The notes under the pieces: model-generated
The model's input: only the letters and a program-made list of their open reading frames with translations
What the model was told of the DNA's origin: nothing
The model's database searches: none
Shown: in pieces, positions 37,341-49,700 of the stretch
Layout of the letters: each line of letters begins with the position of its first letter
How positions within the stretch are numbered: position 1 is the stretch's first letter
NCBI GenBank assembly: GCA_903813345.2
Contig: CAIIXF020000006.1
Location: 3,989,096-4,053,095 of the forward strand
DNA: 64,000 bases
Direction of reading: 5' to 3'
From: Owenia fusiformis
Taxonomy: Eukaryota > Annelida > Polychaeta > Sabellida > Oweniidae
Translations under genes and position numbers: made by a program

Positions 37341-37599
37341 TCCTAAGCTGCTCCTCGCTCCCGGTATAAGAAAATGATTGAAAAAATTCTCGATTTCTTT
37401 AGATTGATTCTATTGACGGCGTTTTCACTATTATGATATAAATCTTTTTGGCATTGACCAAATTCACGTTCAATCTCTATTGTCAAAATGAGGGAATTCA
37501 GCAGGTGTTCCCGATTGCATCAGGATCACGAATGATTTCATTATCTACTATCAGTTCATGGGTCTCTTTTAAGTCCCTTAAATGTCGAACATATTTAAA

Positions 37600-38500
37600 G
37601 AAATCGCCAGTTTCAAGTTTTTTATTTTTTATTTTTCAAGTATTTATAGAGAATATATATAATTCATTTATACTACCCCATTTTGACTACTGTGACACAA
37701 TATATATATGATAGCTTCAACTGCAAAACTCTTAACATTATTGGATAGACTTCATTATCAAGCAGCTTGCCTTGTGTCAGGTGCAATTCTTGGTTCAAAC
37801 ACTTCAAAAGTTTTATCTTTACTCAACTGGAAAACGTTAGCTTCCAGGAGAGAAGAACATCTCAAAATCTTTGCTTTCAAGGCTAGATACAATAGTTTTC
37901 CCCCTTTCATTTGTGATTTAGTAAGCGCATATGAGAATATTCAAAATAGGCCCCTAAGGCAACCTAGACATAATAGAATTCCCTCTCCTATTAGTAATTC
38001 ATTCAAAAAATCAACTATTCTCAGGGCTCTGACCCTGTGGGATGAGATACCATTCGCTGACTGGAAAGGCCAACCAATCTCCAGATTTAAAAGGTTTGTA
38101 AGAGGAAACGGGAGCCCCTACTCTCGTGTTTCTACTACAAAAATGAATATGGCAATGCCAAGGAAAATTGAAATTTTGTTTAACAGATTTAGAGCTGGTC
38201 TAATTCTAAAAGCACATCTATATGCCCATAACTTTGCGGCAGTAAATGACCCACTTTGTATGGTGCCAAACAGCAAACAACACATCACTTCCTTTTAAAC
38301 TGCCCTGCTGCAACAAGAAAGATGCACTCTCCTAGCAGGATTAAATACCGTAGGATTTCTCAACAGTTTCCAAAACTTAAACTCCAATGAAAAAATTCAA
38401 TTTTTATTATTTGGAGACAGAAATCTAACAGTAATAGAGAATGAACAAATTATTCAAATAGTTAGCCATTGCATCTGTTTAGCTTTTGATATTTTAGATT
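37600..38500 (+). pseudogene. Non-LTR retrotransposon reverse-transcriptase C-terminal remnant
   Basis: The plus-strand frame reads NSFILPHFDYCDTIYI and, after a frame break in the ATATATA run near 37700, continues with LLDRLHYQAACLVSGAIL, LLNWKTLASRREEHLK and ILRALTLWDEIPF. This matches the thumb/C-terminal part of LINE reverse transcriptases of the Jockey/CR1 type. The body continues to FRAGLILKAHLYAH and a Zn-finger-like DPLC...HHFLLNCP tail, reached only by another frame shift near 38275. The catalytic YADD part is missing upstream, so this is a 5'-truncated dead copy. Confidence 0.75.
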
Positions 38501-38913
38501 GAACACCCCCCCCCCCTAAAAGGCCTCTAACATTTCTCACCATCTACATTATGGACCTGATCTATTGTATTTCTATTATTTCCAATTTGACATGTTTTGT
38601 ATTTTGCCGACAATGTTGAGAAACGTAATGTGAGTAATAAAACAACATGAAATCATAACAATCATAAAGTTGATTGTATGTTTGGAATATTTCCAGCGAC
38701 AAAGTCTAAATCTTTCTCTTTGCCACAGATTAATATAAACAACATTATTATTGAAGACAAGGAACAAGTACCTCGCATGTAAACAAACTACTTTTCCTTA
38801 TGATATGAACAACTATGCCAGAATGCGACATGTGTATGCCAAAATACGAGACACTTATGCCAAATCGTAAAAGTCGTCCAAGTTCTCCTTTCCTTACAAA
38901 TGTGCTTACATAC

Positions 38914-39714
38914 CGTATTGGAAAAGCACAAAACCAGTGATAACAGCATTGGTTTCATTTAATGCACCATAAAGCCACGTGTCTCCTCTTTACAATGATA
39001 TATCATTCATTGATATCTGGTCATGGTTGGGTGAGTAATCATTCCATTTGCAAAAAAAGCCAAATTACTCCTCTTTGCAATGGAATATCATTCATTCACA
39101 GGGAGTCATCTGTGGCCGAATAATCATTAATTTTGCAAAGTGGGGCAAAATTCAGCTCGGACCCAAGCTCAAAACATTGCAAAAGTCAGTACAAGGGCCA
39201 TAGGGGCTATCGGAAGAAGGTGTGACAGGTATGGCATAGACAGTAAAGTGTTCATACTCATACTCATACTCTTGCAAGTATACATCCTATACCCCTTCAA
39301 ATTGCCACCACTTCCTTGCACATAAAGATGCGCTCATCTGTCCACGTCATGCATGATTCAGCCCTGAATCATGTGTGGGTTAAAGCAAAGTAAAGCAGCC
39401 GATGGGCAAATCTTTCTCGATCTGGTGGAGGAATTGTGAGCACAGATGCTCCTGAGATAGCTCCAAAAGAAAAAGTCACAGCAATTCAAGTCAGGGGAAC
39501 TTCCATTGGCACTTAGCCCTTGCACTGATTTTTTCAATATCTAAAACTTGGCACAGAGCCGATTTTGACCCACTGTGCAAATGGAAGGATTTCTCACCCA
39601 ACCATTACCACATGTGAATGAATGACATATCATTGCGAAGAGGAGAGTCATGGCTTTATGGTACATTAAATGAAATTGATGTAGTTATCACTAGTTTTGT
39701 GCTTTTACGAGATA
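38914..39714. mobile_element. 800-bp element with ~145-bp terminal inverted repeats
   Basis: The left arm (AAAAGCACAAAACCAGTGAT, TTTCATTTAATGCACCATAA, AGCCACGTGTCTCCTCTTT, GGTTGGGTGAGTAATC) is inverted at the right end (to 39714). Arms are 85-90% alike by eye. The interior repeats part of the arm (39040-39100). No transposase frame and no clear target duplication. Confidence 0.75.
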
Positions 39715-39719
39715 ACTAC

Positions 39720-42700
39720 TTGTTGCGTTTTTTGATACGCACTAATGAGAAATGAAAAAAAATTAATTAATGACTTTTACTATGCAATATAGTATTTTAT
39801 TTTTTTTCACATCAATATGTTAGACTTGGTGTTCTAAATTGTCAATATACATAGAGACATCAGATGGTAAATCATAAGAAACGCGATTTCTCCATAATTT
39901 GTTTTACCCCTACCTTCAGTAATTAAGCAGTAATATCTCCCATTACAAAGGAGATAAACATCAAATTATACATCACTACACTCCCAGTAGAACGAGATGT
40001 AATTAGCATCAGTGATTATTTGCTAAAATAAGGATATTGAGACGTATGGCCACTTTTCACCAGGGGGGTAAAAGTACCCCCCTCACCCTTAGGAAGTCCC
40101 GTAAGTGCAATTAGCTTAGGAACTCTAGGGTTAATTTATTCGAATCATGTCATCTCTAGACATACAAAGTAAATAATATACAATTTTACACTTTTCATTA
40201 GGAATTACTTTCTGAACATTAATACGCTGGAATAATCTACTTAGATACCCGTCGAAACGTTGATTCACCTATAAATGAGAAATTAATGGAAGTGTAGAAC
40301 GCAATCAGCCCGTCACGGTACAATTATCTTTTTATTCCAAATGATGATTTGTAACTAAAAATAATTAAGATCTAGTTATTGTGAAACTGGGTATGAAAAC
40401 ACTCCGGACTATGATCTGATCACGTATTCGTATACGTTTAAAAGATATTAAGTAGTTACACGTAGTCCTTCTACGAATTGACCAATATGTGGACATAGTC
40501 CAACAATTATAAGCGAATTTATTGACACTTTGTGTGAGGAAAACGCTGGTATGGTATTGCTTATTGTTTTCATGGCAATTATTGGAACCAGTTAACTTGC
40601 TTCAATTTGATTAATTAAGTCCGATGAATCGAATCCACATTAACGAACGTTTACAAAATGGAAGAAGCAATCCTGAAAGGAGTGGTATCGATATGGCGAA
40701 CATTTTGAACACACGTTTCTCTTAAACCAGTCATCAAAAAATTCTAAATTTTTACACATTGTCAATTCAATGGCCATCTTTTGAATGGTAACGATATAAT
40801 TTGAAATAGATATACATACTTTCATCTATATTGTTTTTAAAAACACATCAAACACTTGTTATGTTCTTGGTATCATGTTTCCAGAGTGAAATGAACCTCA
40901 TTGGAACAAAATGACATAAACACAACGTGTTTATGTCTCTCAATATTGTAATTATACAAAAGAAAGTTTGCTTGATTTCAAAAAGTATCTTGTAATTAAA
41001 TTAAAGGTTTATCTTCGTTTTTATCTATTTCGGGGTTTTTGTTTTAATTTTTTGAATATACTTTTTGTTAAATCAACCAAAATTTCCTTTATACAAATAT
41101 AATATTGGGAAGTCTAAGAAAATGTTGTATATGCTATTTTGTTCAAACAAGCTTCGGAAAGATATTTTATTTCATTCTTAAGAATTGATAGAAAGGAGCA
41201 AAAACAATTGCACTAAAAAACAAAAAGTGAACAAAAACAGTTATATAAAATATGTATAAATTATTTTCGCATTAAATTGTTGTCAATCTGTCAACATTAC
41301 ATAAAGGACCGTCTTTTTTTACAGAATGTTTTCAATATTTGGTTTTAGAGAAAAACATTGTTGAATTCAGTTCTCCATATCGATACCAATCCTTTCCCAT
41401 TTAGTGTCAGTGTATGTGTACGTGCCACGGCGTTTCAATAGACTAGATACGAGTAGAAATGATCTTGATTAACGTCATTAAATATTCAAAATTCGGTCAA
41501 AGTGGTGTCATATTTGAAATCTACATGTAAAAATACATCTAAAAATGTGGTTTCGAAAATTGTTTATCAACTTTGAAAATTTAATATTTTTTGAAAATGT
41601 GACTTTTAGCTCGGGTTGATTCCCCATAGACCCCATATTACAAAATCACAAAAAGTGAAATATCTTTTCTTGTATTGGACATCTAACATTTTATTTTACT
41701 GGACATACTTTAATTTGCATAATTATTCGATACATAAGGGCTATATGAAAATTGAACCACTAAAACCTATGTAATTTAAGTTTAAGGGAAATTTCTACTA
41801 TACCCGCCATGCTATCTGACCCGAGCGAGCCACCTGGTGGTGAAACTGGTAACTACCTACTCGCATTTGCGTTATTTGCTCAATTCAATTAGGGAGTCAG
41901 ACTCGTACACGGTTAAAAACGTAATAGAATAGAATTTGGAAAAATACTGGTCGTTGAACACATGTCTTAACCCTAATAGTGTGTACAATGTTTTTTTCAT
42001 AACACAGGTGGGGGGGGGGTCAGATGACCCCCTTGGCGTTTCAATAGTTGAAGATGTACAGTAAACAGTGAGGTACTATTTTGCAGGTCATTCAAAACTC
42101 TCGAGGGAATGTATAGAAATCTCAAAAGTAGGTCAAAGTAACATAGAGGTGAGGTTTTCTCGCGTATTTTTTACTTTTTTCAGTCAAAAACAATGTTTTA
42201 GCCAGAAATGGTGTTAAATGTGATAGGTATCTACCCTTTTAGTACAAAAAACCATGGGTAAATACCTTTCCTAGATGCAGAAATAGGTAATGATGATGAT
42301 GACCCTACTGATGAGACAAAGGACATAAAACAAAGGAACACTAAACATATCATTTCACTTGAAAAACTAATAAAGCAATCTCAATTGTCGACAATTTGAC
42401 GAAATGAAATATCGAAAAATGGGGGGACGGGAGACAAATCACAGCCCAGGTTGAAAATTAGTGTATTTGAACCAAAAGTTGCAGCTTTGACATATTTTCA
42501 TGGTTTATTTTGCTTCTAATTATAGATGCCATATGTTTCTACTGGTACATAATCAAAATATTACATAGAATCACATGTTTGGCTCTATATTTACTGATTT
42601 ATGAAAAATATTTCAAAATAAATAAAGCCACCCGAGATGATACAATTTTTTTTCTTAAAAGCTAGAACTTCAAATACAATTTACTCTTAACAACTTGTTT

Positions 42701-43720
42701 TTTACATATAGTTTAGATAATTGACGTGCAATATCTTGATGCATATATATTTTCAAGTTTGTAAATTATATGTATATTAAGATGGAAAAATGACTACAAA
42801 TAGCCGTGAAACGGAAAAATCTTGGGGTAGGGGAGACAAAAAATTATTTCTACAAAGAAATAAAGATATGGTCATATTGTTTTGCAGACATATGACAGAC
42901 ATGTTCAGGAAAAAATTCCAAGGATATATGAACACTAGTTTTTGAAAACACAAGTTTTTACTCAAATTATTTTTTTTTGAAAAAAACAATTTTTTACAAT
43001 TTTTTAATCAAATTATTTGGATCGAAATAATATAATATTGAAAACTTCGTATCTCAGTCAAAAAAATCTTATTTCCTTGTAATATTGCTTGTTTGAAAGG
43101 GTATTTACTATACTATATGGTCTATATACAAAATAAAGTAAAAATAACCAGCTTATATTTTTTATTCTATGAAACAATAGAAATGGTATGATTTTCAAGC
43201 GATTTTTGAAAAAGATCCCAAGTTCCCACCATCCTAACTCAGCCAAATTACCTCCGATCACCTCGATTTTTGCACGAAAAATGATCTTTTATCTGTAGCT
43301 ATAGGTACTACGGTTATAAAAAGTTTTCTTGGCAGAGAAGTACCGGGGAAAAATCTGGAGGGTTCATCCGACCCCCCCTCCTGTACATATTAGGGATAAA
43401 GGTCCAAAATGATCACATATTCTATCCTTCATGGCCACGTCCTTCTAAATCATATTTGTAATAATATGTTCTTTTACCCAACTTTAAACAGTGTTGACAG
43501 CTTTGTAGTTACGACTAACCAAAATATCTACACATAATGAGTATTTAATGATGCTCCTATTTAATAGGTTTGTAAAGTGAATTGCTAAACACATTTTGAG
43601 TCATCATCCTAAATTATTCATCGTGTACAGTTTGATGTATTGTTTTAATTTCTAAATTGTACCATTAGTATCCAGGGATTACGTTAAAGGGTTCCGATAA
43701 GCTTCCCATATAAAATCAAT
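39720..43720. other. AT-rich gene-poor stretch
   Basis: Four kilobases with no supported gene on either strand. It has frequent A/T runs and two C/G-rich interruptions (40060-40085 and 42008-42036). The short open frames lack splice context or domain similarity. Confidence 0.55.
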
Positions 43721-44226
43721 ATGGCGGCTTCAGGCGAGTCAACAGGATCAGTCCATTTTAAAGAAGGCGAGTTTTGTGAAATCCAGTTTATTGAAATTGT
43801 ATTGGAGATTAAGTAGGTCTAATCCGTTTATAATGCTTCTGAAAACATTATTGAGAGAAAAGAGTGATGTCAAACTTCCTTATCATACACAAATAGAAGA
43901 TCCTGAAACTTCACCCATAAATGTGAAATTAATTTGTCAAAATAAAAATCTCCCTTTTATAAACGTGTGACGAAATATACTGATCCTAAATAACAGTTAG
44001 AGGTGTTGACACAACGACCCCGAGCCTGTGAACCCTTGAGTATGATTCTGGGATCGGGATCGGGCCTGTTTATACTAAACGGTGAGCAACACCAGAAACG
44101 AGCGTTCGATTTGCTAAACGATATGCGTCACCCTTCAATACATAGATATAATTTCATTTCTGTCATACAGGAAGTATCTTATCAAGCATGCATTCATCAA
44201 AACATGATATTTCAAACATTATAAGT
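43721..44226 (+). pseudogene. Possible unrecognised gene remnant
   Basis: ATG at 43721 (TCAATATGGCGG) opens a 31-codon frame beginning MAASGESTGSVHFKEGEF. Overlapping shifted frames continue at 43776 and 44003 (SGLFILNGEQHQKRAFDLL). The composition looks more protein-like than its surroundings, but frames change repeatedly and no splice model joins them. I cannot identify a family; a decayed or processed gene copy is one reading, chance another. Confidence 0.25.
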
Positions 44227-45406
44227 ACAGTCAGATCCATAAATAATTACTATCGATTTCAAAAAGACATTCTGTCGCACATATAATAAATTCTTACCTC
44301 AGGGAATTAAGTTCTATATTTTCTCCGTTCTAAAAAATACAAATATAGTGGAATTTGTGTCCATAATGACCATTTGGATCTTCAAAATTTGAAGTGATTT
44401 CCACATGTTAAATGTCCACCATTTTTGAAAATAATTGTGCATAGTCTCAAATACAATTCTGCAGCAATCCATTTTAAAATAACATTTCACCACTTACACA
44501 ACTATAATATGTATTATACCATATTTTATATGTCTTTATCAATCAATTGATACAATAACATTTTCATTTTGGTTTGAGACTACAAAAACAATGGCTGCCA
44601 TTTGAAAAGTGGATTCACTTGTTTACAAACTATCCACCATACGCTGATATAAAGCCTTCAGGAAGAAAATCACACGGAGCCATATCTAGACTGTATCGTG
44701 CATATGGTATGGTAGTTGCTCAAGGTCAATAATAGTAAGAATATCATGTGGTATTATTTGTTTCACTTAAATTTCTTTCATGTTCTGCATTTCAGCAGCC
44801 ATCTTGAAGCAAAAATGATACCAGAATGAGGATTTGACATAAATGGCCAGTTGTCATATGTGACATTATTATTAAAACACAATCAATTGGTTGCCTGGTA
44901 AGTAAACTAATATGGTTAAATTCAAAATTCAAAGAAGGATAGTGGTCAAGACTTGCGAAACAGGTCAAATGGCGGCAACATTTAAGGCTAAAAGTTGACA
45001 TGTACGAATACCGTTCCGGGTGGCAGTGTCCCTATATTAAAAAGTAGAAAAAAATCTAGAAAAAATCTAAAAAAATCTAGAAAACTATATAAAATATATC
45101 ATTTCACCATGAAATTAATACACAAAGTAGCCAAGAGCATGTGCATAAAATTAAACATGAAATACCTCATCATACCCCTTAGATAAATGTTTTAAAACCT
45201 GCACCACAATTTCTGCTTGAACAGCTATAGTGTACACCCGTATATTTTGTCTCTGGACGTTGTCGATGATTAGCCGAACCAATTCCCGATGCATATGTGG
45301 GATGTATTTATGGCGTTGATTCAATTGAATCGCAAAATTAGCTTAGCGTCGAGTGAGAAAAGGAAACGGAAACTATCATACCAAGAAGATACTCTTAAGC
45401 TCTACA

Positions 45407-46690
45407 ATGAGCGCCATGCTCATATTCAACTTTTTGGCGTTCTCGTTGATCATGTATTTTAGTGCTGCATTTAAATCTAAACAAGAATGGTATATCAAAG
45501 TTGCTAAATCTGAGAGATCAGGAAACATTACAAAATATATAACAAATAGCGGCAACACTGTATTGGAATGCGCCACATTTTGTTTGAAAAACGAGGAGAT
45601 TTGTAGTTCGTTCAATCTGAGAAAAGTTGAAGACAGCGATGTGATCGAATGCAAATTAAATGGAGCAAATTCCGGACCACTTGTTGCAAGCACTCAGGCT
45701 GGTTATTTCTACCATAAACGAGGTGAGATTTTTCATCAGATTATTATAATTCAACAAATGACATTTATTATAATTATTTAATACTCAGTTCATTTCATTA
45801 TTTTAGAATATCAGCTAAAGCTTTACAAAACATTTTAAATTCTATCATATCCCTCAAGGCCCCTCTTCTAGCAGGAGCAATAAAGCAAAAGCCCAGCTGA
45901 AAACACGAGGAGGCCCCGCTGAAAACATGAGGATGTCCCGCTGACATCAGGAGCAAGTGTATCATGTGCATGTTGAGTGAATCCTGATTATACCCTGAAA
46001 ATCTGGGCACTGTCGTACCCAGCTTGATCCACTATTGTACCCAGTTTCATGAATAAATTATTTGTTGATACAATTCTCAAAACAGAAAATACAGTCAGAA
46101 AAATGTTCAGTAATACTAATTTTGTCTCAAACTCCTGTTGCCAGCTTGGATACTCACTCACTCACCCATCCACCCAACCACCCACACACTCACCCACCCA
46201 CTAACTCACTCACGCACTCAATTATTACCATCCTTCCTTGCTTACTTCCTTCTATGCTTACTTCCTTTTTTGCTCACTTCCTTCCTACTTCCTTTATTCG
46301 CTCATGCATAACTTCTTTCCACCTTCCTTCCTCCTTTTCTTAATTCCCCCTTCCAAATTTCTTCTTTTCTAACTTCATTCCTTTTTCTTTCCTCCGTCCC
46401 TTCCTTCCGTTCCTCCTTTCTACCTTATTTCCTTACTTACATCCTTACCCTTCCTTCCTTTCTTCAATTCTCTCTTCCTTCTTACTTACATCCTTACCCT
46501 TCCTTCTTTATTTCCTCTATTCCTTAATTTCTTCAATTCTTCCTTCCTTTCATAAATTCTTCCATACCTCTTCCTTCCTTCCGTCCTTCCACTCTCCCTC
46601 CCTCCCTCCCTCCCTCCCCTCCTTCCTTACTCCTCTATATCCTTCCTTTGTTCCTTCAAACTTAATCACTTATCTCCTTCCTTCCTTCCT

Positions 46691-46755
<65 letters not shown>

Positions 46756-49700
46756 CCTCCCTCCCTCCCTCCCTGCCTCCCTCCCTCCCTTCTTTCCTTC
46801 CTTCCTCCCTCCCTTCCTTCCTCCCTCACTCCCTCCCTTCCTTTTCTTTTCTTTGTTACTTATATCCACCTTCCTTCCTACTTAATTCCTCACCTCCTTC
46901 CTTTCCCCCATCTTTCCTTCTTGCTTACTACTATTACTTCCACTATCAATTCCACAATTACTTCCTCAATTCCTTCCTAACTTGCTTACTTAATTACTTC
47001 TTTGCTTGCTTACATATATTTCCTTTGTCTGCTTGCTTTCTTGCTCGCTTGGTTACTTTCGTATGGCAAGTGGTAAGACATATCTTGGGTAAAAACCTGC
47101 AAACGAACAATCGATCGAACAAGGAAAGAATGGACAGATGTCATTCGTTGCTTCTGCATCATTGTCTTCTTTCGTTGTCTTCTTTCTTTGTCTTGATTGT
47201 CTTGTCTTTGATGATGTCAGAAATTATCCTTTCTTCAGAGTCTACAGACTTTAGACTGTACGTAGGTGGGTTAAACGGTTTTCATCCGGCCGGAAAACTC
47301 TCCCCTTCCCCTTACTGGTGTTCTTATGTTGCCTTTTGTTGGTTCCTTCCTCTTACTTGTGATCATTCTTCTAAATTATCTTAGTCCACCCTCTTTGCAG
47401 AGAATATAATGCTTCATATTCATTTGTTAGTACTATAAGGATTTCGCACGACGAATGGACGGTCGGACGAACGCAGGGTCATATGGGGAATGGACTGTCG
47501 AGCGAACGCACGCATGCGCCAACGTTCGGACGGACGAACGCCCACGAACGTAAACTCACGAACGAAAGAATGGATGGCCGGATGAACGTTGCCACGAACG
47601 GAAGCTCGGACGAATGCACGCACGACGAACGGACAGCTGGACGAACGCACGATCAAACGAATGGACGGTAGGATGAACGCACGAAGAATATTCCCTCATA
47701 ACTTTTGTTTTAGCACATACATGCCAATAAAAAATCCACAACTTTGCTCAAGTACCATTTGATAGAGCCAGAAAGTAGGACAGTGATGTGTCCATTTAAT
47801 GTTGAGAGAAAAATCCCAACAAACCCACCCCTTCTTCAACAGTGAGGAGAGGGTCAATATGAAAAATATATTTTGTAAGTACATAATTTGTTCAAATATC
47901 CTGCCCAAGGTGGTCAATTAATATTAAGTTCACCATTTATTAAATATTTTGCAGGATATTTTGGATTTATTTAAGATTTTAAGCATTTTTCTACCCCCTA
48001 TCAATTTGAAAAAATATTTTGTGAGTATTTTATAATTTGTTCAAATTATTTTTTATCCTGCCTAAGTTGGTCAACTAATATGTTACTATTTATGTGCATA
48101 AATTCATTTTTATTCTGAACGACCGACCTGACATCTTTACATAAATCTATAATGTACTTGTATTAGTGAGTTCCGTCATGCGCAGTTAGAGAATTAAAAA
48201 TACCCTCAATTCCATGTTGAGTATACCTCATTTCAAGTGGATTCTCTCATAACTTTTGCAATAGTACATCAAAGCCCATGATACAATTCCACAGCATTGT
48301 CAAGGTGGGTATAGGTAACGCGGCGCAGTCAAGCTTATCTGTTCAAAACGAGGCTGCAACGCGGTTAAGACACAAAATGGAGGCAACTCCAATTATCGGA
48401 AGCACTTCGTCCTCTGTTTCCTCGAAACATAGGTAAGTTTTTGAAAACTCATGCTTCACACTCGGTGATCAACCCCTCAAGGTATGTAAAGCTATAAGAA
48501 TTTCTGTTCAGGCATTGACCAGAGTAAAGAAATAGTCAACGCAGATATGATTTCCCGATTCTATTTCTCTTGACCTATCTTCTTATTCCAATTAAGGAAG
48601 TATTTCGCCACTCATGAGCAAATTTAACATTGACATTCAATAGCCTGATACTTATAGAATGTACAATACAAATTAAGATTGAAACTTTTGTTTATTTTCA
48701 TCGCAATCTGCTTACAAAATTGAACTAGCCGGAAACGCGGCGCAGTCATTTTCAGCAATTATGGCAACGCGTCGACAGCATAGATTAAATTGTATGGCAA
48801 CGCGGTGCAGGCATCAACTTTCTCTGTATTGTAAAGTACAAAGAAGTTTTGCATTATGCTTTTCTGTCGAGGATTTTGATTTAATAAGGCATGTGACTTT
48901 TTTCAGAAAAAGATCAAGCAATAGATAGAGAATGCTTTGATAATGTAATTATCGTACACGATAGAACATCAGCTGCATTGCTGTCACTGCGTTTCCAGTT
49001 TTGTCAAATATGTATGATGTCTGAACCCGCGTTGCCGAAGTGTCTGAACTGCGTTTCCAAAATATACCTGGTTTTCCACCCAGAATCGGTTAACAGAAGG
49101 CAAACAGTGATGAAACTTTGAAGAAATAGAGATTACCGTGGTATATACGTGATTTAATAGATATGTGTCAAGTGACAAAGTCAAAAACATAGAATTTAAG
49201 CTAGAAAAATGCCACAATTGTCAAATTTCAGTAAGTGATTGACTTTGATTGACTTGGAATGTATTTCCCTGATTGACTAAATTTCAAGAAGCTTCACAAA
49301 GACATACTCTGTGAAGTTCTCCACCGAATGGTATATGCTATTATAACTTTAGCAGACACAAACTAGTGTATGAAGCTTATGAATAAACTTACCGCCCTTT
49401 CGACCTTCCACTGAGTGGCCATTTTGTGTCTTTGCCGCGTTGCAGCCTCGTTTTGAACAGATATGCTTGACTGCGCCGCGTTACCTCTGACCACGGTGAT
49501 TGTTCTAAAATCATTGCATAGATCCAAAAAGTATGACAGTGATGTGTCCTATTTATGTTGAGAAAAAAATGCTTACTACTATTACTTCCACTATCAATTC
49601 CACAATTACTTCCTCAATTCCTTCCTAACTTGCTTACTTAATTACTTCTTTGCTTGCTTACATATATTTCCTTTGTCTGCTTGCTTTCTTGCTCGCTTGG

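Noticed and set aside
44003-44224. Frame with GSGLFILNGEQH, faintly recalling the cytochrome P450 C-helix region
   Set aside because: Too short, no heme-binding Cys loop or splice context nearby; the similarity may be chance.
46666-46869. Open frame of Gly/Arg/Glu/Ala/Gln repeats on the minus strand
   Set aside because: It is the translation of the TGCC/TCCC microsatellite; no start context or domain.
47025-47384. 119-codon open frame, repeated identically at 49673-50032
   Set aside because: It lies in the duplicated intronic unit next to simple repeats and has no domain; the identity comes from the DNA duplication, not coding constraint.
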